Below are positions 6,159 through 7,304 of a DNA stretch of 7,304 nucleotides, piece after piece. The notes under the pieces were generated by a model. It worked only from the letters and a program-made list of their open reading frames with translations. It searched no databases and was not told where the DNA came from. The translations under genes and the position numbers were made by a program. The stretch is from Paracoccaceae bacterium. Its GTDB lineage: Bacteria > Pseudomonadota > Alphaproteobacteria > Rhodobacterales > Rhodobacteraceae. Location: NCBI GenBank assembly GCA_016764835.1, contig JAESRD010000365.1:1-7304 (forward strand), given 5' to 3'. How positions within the stretch are numbered: position 1 is the first letter of the stretch; each line of letters begins with the position of its first letter.

Positions 6159-7304
6159 TCAGCCCATCGGCTCCGGTTCCATCCCGCCACCATCAGGGGC
6201 TTTGGGCCGCCGTGGCTTGGTGGTTTTGGGGACAGAGGCCAGCGACGGCTTGGCCACTTCTTCGCCCGACGCATCATCATCGGGGTCAGGGTTTGGCGGC
6301 TCGCCGTTAATAACTCGCATCATGGCTTCCGAACCAAGTGTTTCATATTCAAGCAGACCCTTGGCGAGATTTTCCATCTCATCCCAGTTGTCCTTAAGAA
6401 TGGTTTTGGCCCGCTCATAAGCTTCATCAACCAAACGGCGCACTTCACGGTCAATGATTGTGCGCGACTCTGTCGAGGCATTAAACTGCGACTGAGCCCC
6501 CAAGAAGCTTTCTTGGGTCGACGTGTAGTTGATGTTGCCGAGCGCTTCGGACATGCCCCATTGGCTGACCATAGCGGTGGCCAGATTAGTGACCATCTGA
6601 ATGTCAGACGAGGCACCATTGGTGACATTATTTGCGCCAAAGACCAGCTCTTCAGCCGCTTTGCCGCCCATAGCCGAACACAGGCGCGACAGAGCTGCTT
6701 CGCGGGTCATCGACAGCTGATCACGCTCTGGCAGATAGAAGGTGACGCCGAGGGCGCGACCACGCGGAATGATCGTGATCTTATGCACCGGATCGTGTTG
6801 CGGCAAATTCAGACCGACAATCGCGTGGCCAGCTTCGTGGTAGGCTGTCAGCTTCTTCTCATCCTCGGTCATGACCATGGAACGCCGCTCTGGGCCCATC
6901 ATAACCTTGTCTTTTGCCATCTCAAAATCATCAAGGGTGACGAATCGGCGGCCAAGACGGGCTGCAAGCAGGGCAGCTTCATTGACCAGATTGGCCAGAT
7001 CAGCGCCCGAGAAACCAGGTGTACCGCGGGCGATGACGCGTAGGTCAACATCAGGGCCAAGCGGGGTTTTGCGTGCGTGAACAGCGAGGATCTTTTCGCG
7101 GCCTTTGATATCAGGGTTGGGCACCTGAACCTGACGGTCAAAGCGACCGGGACGCAAAAGCGCAGGGTCGAGCACGTCGGGCCGGTTGGTTGCGGCGACG
7201 ATAATGATGCCTTCATTGGCCTCAAAACCGTCCATTTCAACCAAGAGCTGGTTGAGCGTTTGCTCACGCTCATCATTGCCACCGCCATAGCCAGAGCCGC
7301 GCGA
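6159..7304 (-). CDS. ftsH: FtsH, ATP-dependent membrane zinc metalloprotease, C-terminal part
   Basis: This is the C-terminal 381 residues of FtsH, the inner-membrane AAA+ protease that extracts and degrades misfolded membrane proteins and regulators. The frame is open to the window edge, so the membrane segments and the Walker A and B motifs are outside. The visible part starts at [20 protein letters not shown] and includes the second region of homology, [18 protein letters not shown], with both arginine-finger residues (Arg51, Arg54 of this fragment). The zinc site follows: HEAGH at 156-160 (6839-6825) and the third ligand Asp234 in GASSDIQM, so the protease should be active. The last roughly 45 residues form a low-complexity tail, first acidic and proline-rich (PNPDPDDD), then basic (KPRRPK), ending [10 protein letters not shown]. 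The TTG at 7244 is the internal Leu of LLVEMDG, not a start. A GC-rich terminator follows the stop. Confidence 0.98.
   Translation of the reverse strand, partial: SRGSGYGGGNDEREQTLNQLLVEMDGFEANEGIIIVAATNRPDVLDPALLRPGRFDRQVQVPNPDIKGREKILAVHARKTPLGPDVDLRVIARGTPGFSGADLANLVNEAALLAARLGRRFVTLDDFEMAKDKVMMGPERRSMVMTEDEKKLTAYHEAGHAIVGLNLPQHDPVHKITIIPRGRALGVTFYLPERDQLSMTREAALSRLCSAMGGKAAEELVFGANNVTNGASSDIQMVTNLATAMVSQWGMSEALGNINYTSTQESFLGAQSQFNASTESRTIIDREVRRLVDEAYERAKTILKDNWDEMENLAKGLLEYETLGSEAMMRVINGEPPNPDPDDDASGEEVAKPSLASVPKTTKPRRPKAPDGGGMEPEPMG

Noticed and set aside
6102..7043. A 313-codon plus-strand open frame opposite ftsH
   Set aside because: It is antisense to intact ftsH, with no recognisable family and no plausible start context; it also runs through the ftsH terminator region.
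7233..7244. Possible FtsH start codon at 7244 or at the ATG at 7235
   Set aside because: Both codons lie within the conserved LLVEMDG segment. The frame continues open to the window edge with canonical FtsH sequence, so the true start is outside the window.

Overview
The window looks like ordinary chromosomal DNA of an alphaproteobacterium, most probably a Rhodobacterales (Roseobacter-like) species. This rests on the strong resemblance of the FtsH, MOSC, FolD and ligase-associated proteins to that order as I remember them, and on the moderately GC-rich sequence. No database search was possible, so the taxon is an inference. I see no tRNA, rRNA, insertion sequence, CRISPR array or phage gene.

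Layout, left to right. On the plus strand, positions 1-984 hold the C-terminal part of a ligase-associated DEXH-box (Lhr-type) helicase, followed at 1024-1719 by pdeM, a calcineurin-like phosphoesterase. These are two members of the ligase-associated DNA repair cluster; the ligase and exonuclease expected with them would lie left of the window. All other genes are on the minus strand. A membrane-anchored LytTR transcription factor (2516-1569) runs into pdeM tail to tail, and the two reading frames overlap by 151 bp. Next come folD (3548-2673) and fhs (5266-3590), a probable fhs-folD operon for folate one-carbon metabolism. Further right are a MOSC-domain protein (6084-5494) and the C-terminal two thirds or so of the membrane protease FtsH (7304-6159, cut by the window edge).

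Fhs uses ATP to join formate to tetrahydrofolate. FolD interconverts the resulting 10-formyl-THF with 5,10-methylene-THF, so the pair links formate to the one-carbon pool for purines, serine/glycine and methionine. The 227 bp upstream of fhs carries two copies of the palindrome TGTATACA with centres 52 bp apart, the best candidate regulatory element here. A compact GC-rich hairpin with a U-tract separates ftsH from the MOSC gene.

I did not find an evident undescribed system. The points most worth a second look are the paired palindromes upstream of fhs, the long convergent overlap of pdeM with the LytTR gene, the inverted repeat and unclear start codon of the LytTR gene, and the terminator-like hairpins inside pdeM and between ftsH and the MOSC gene.
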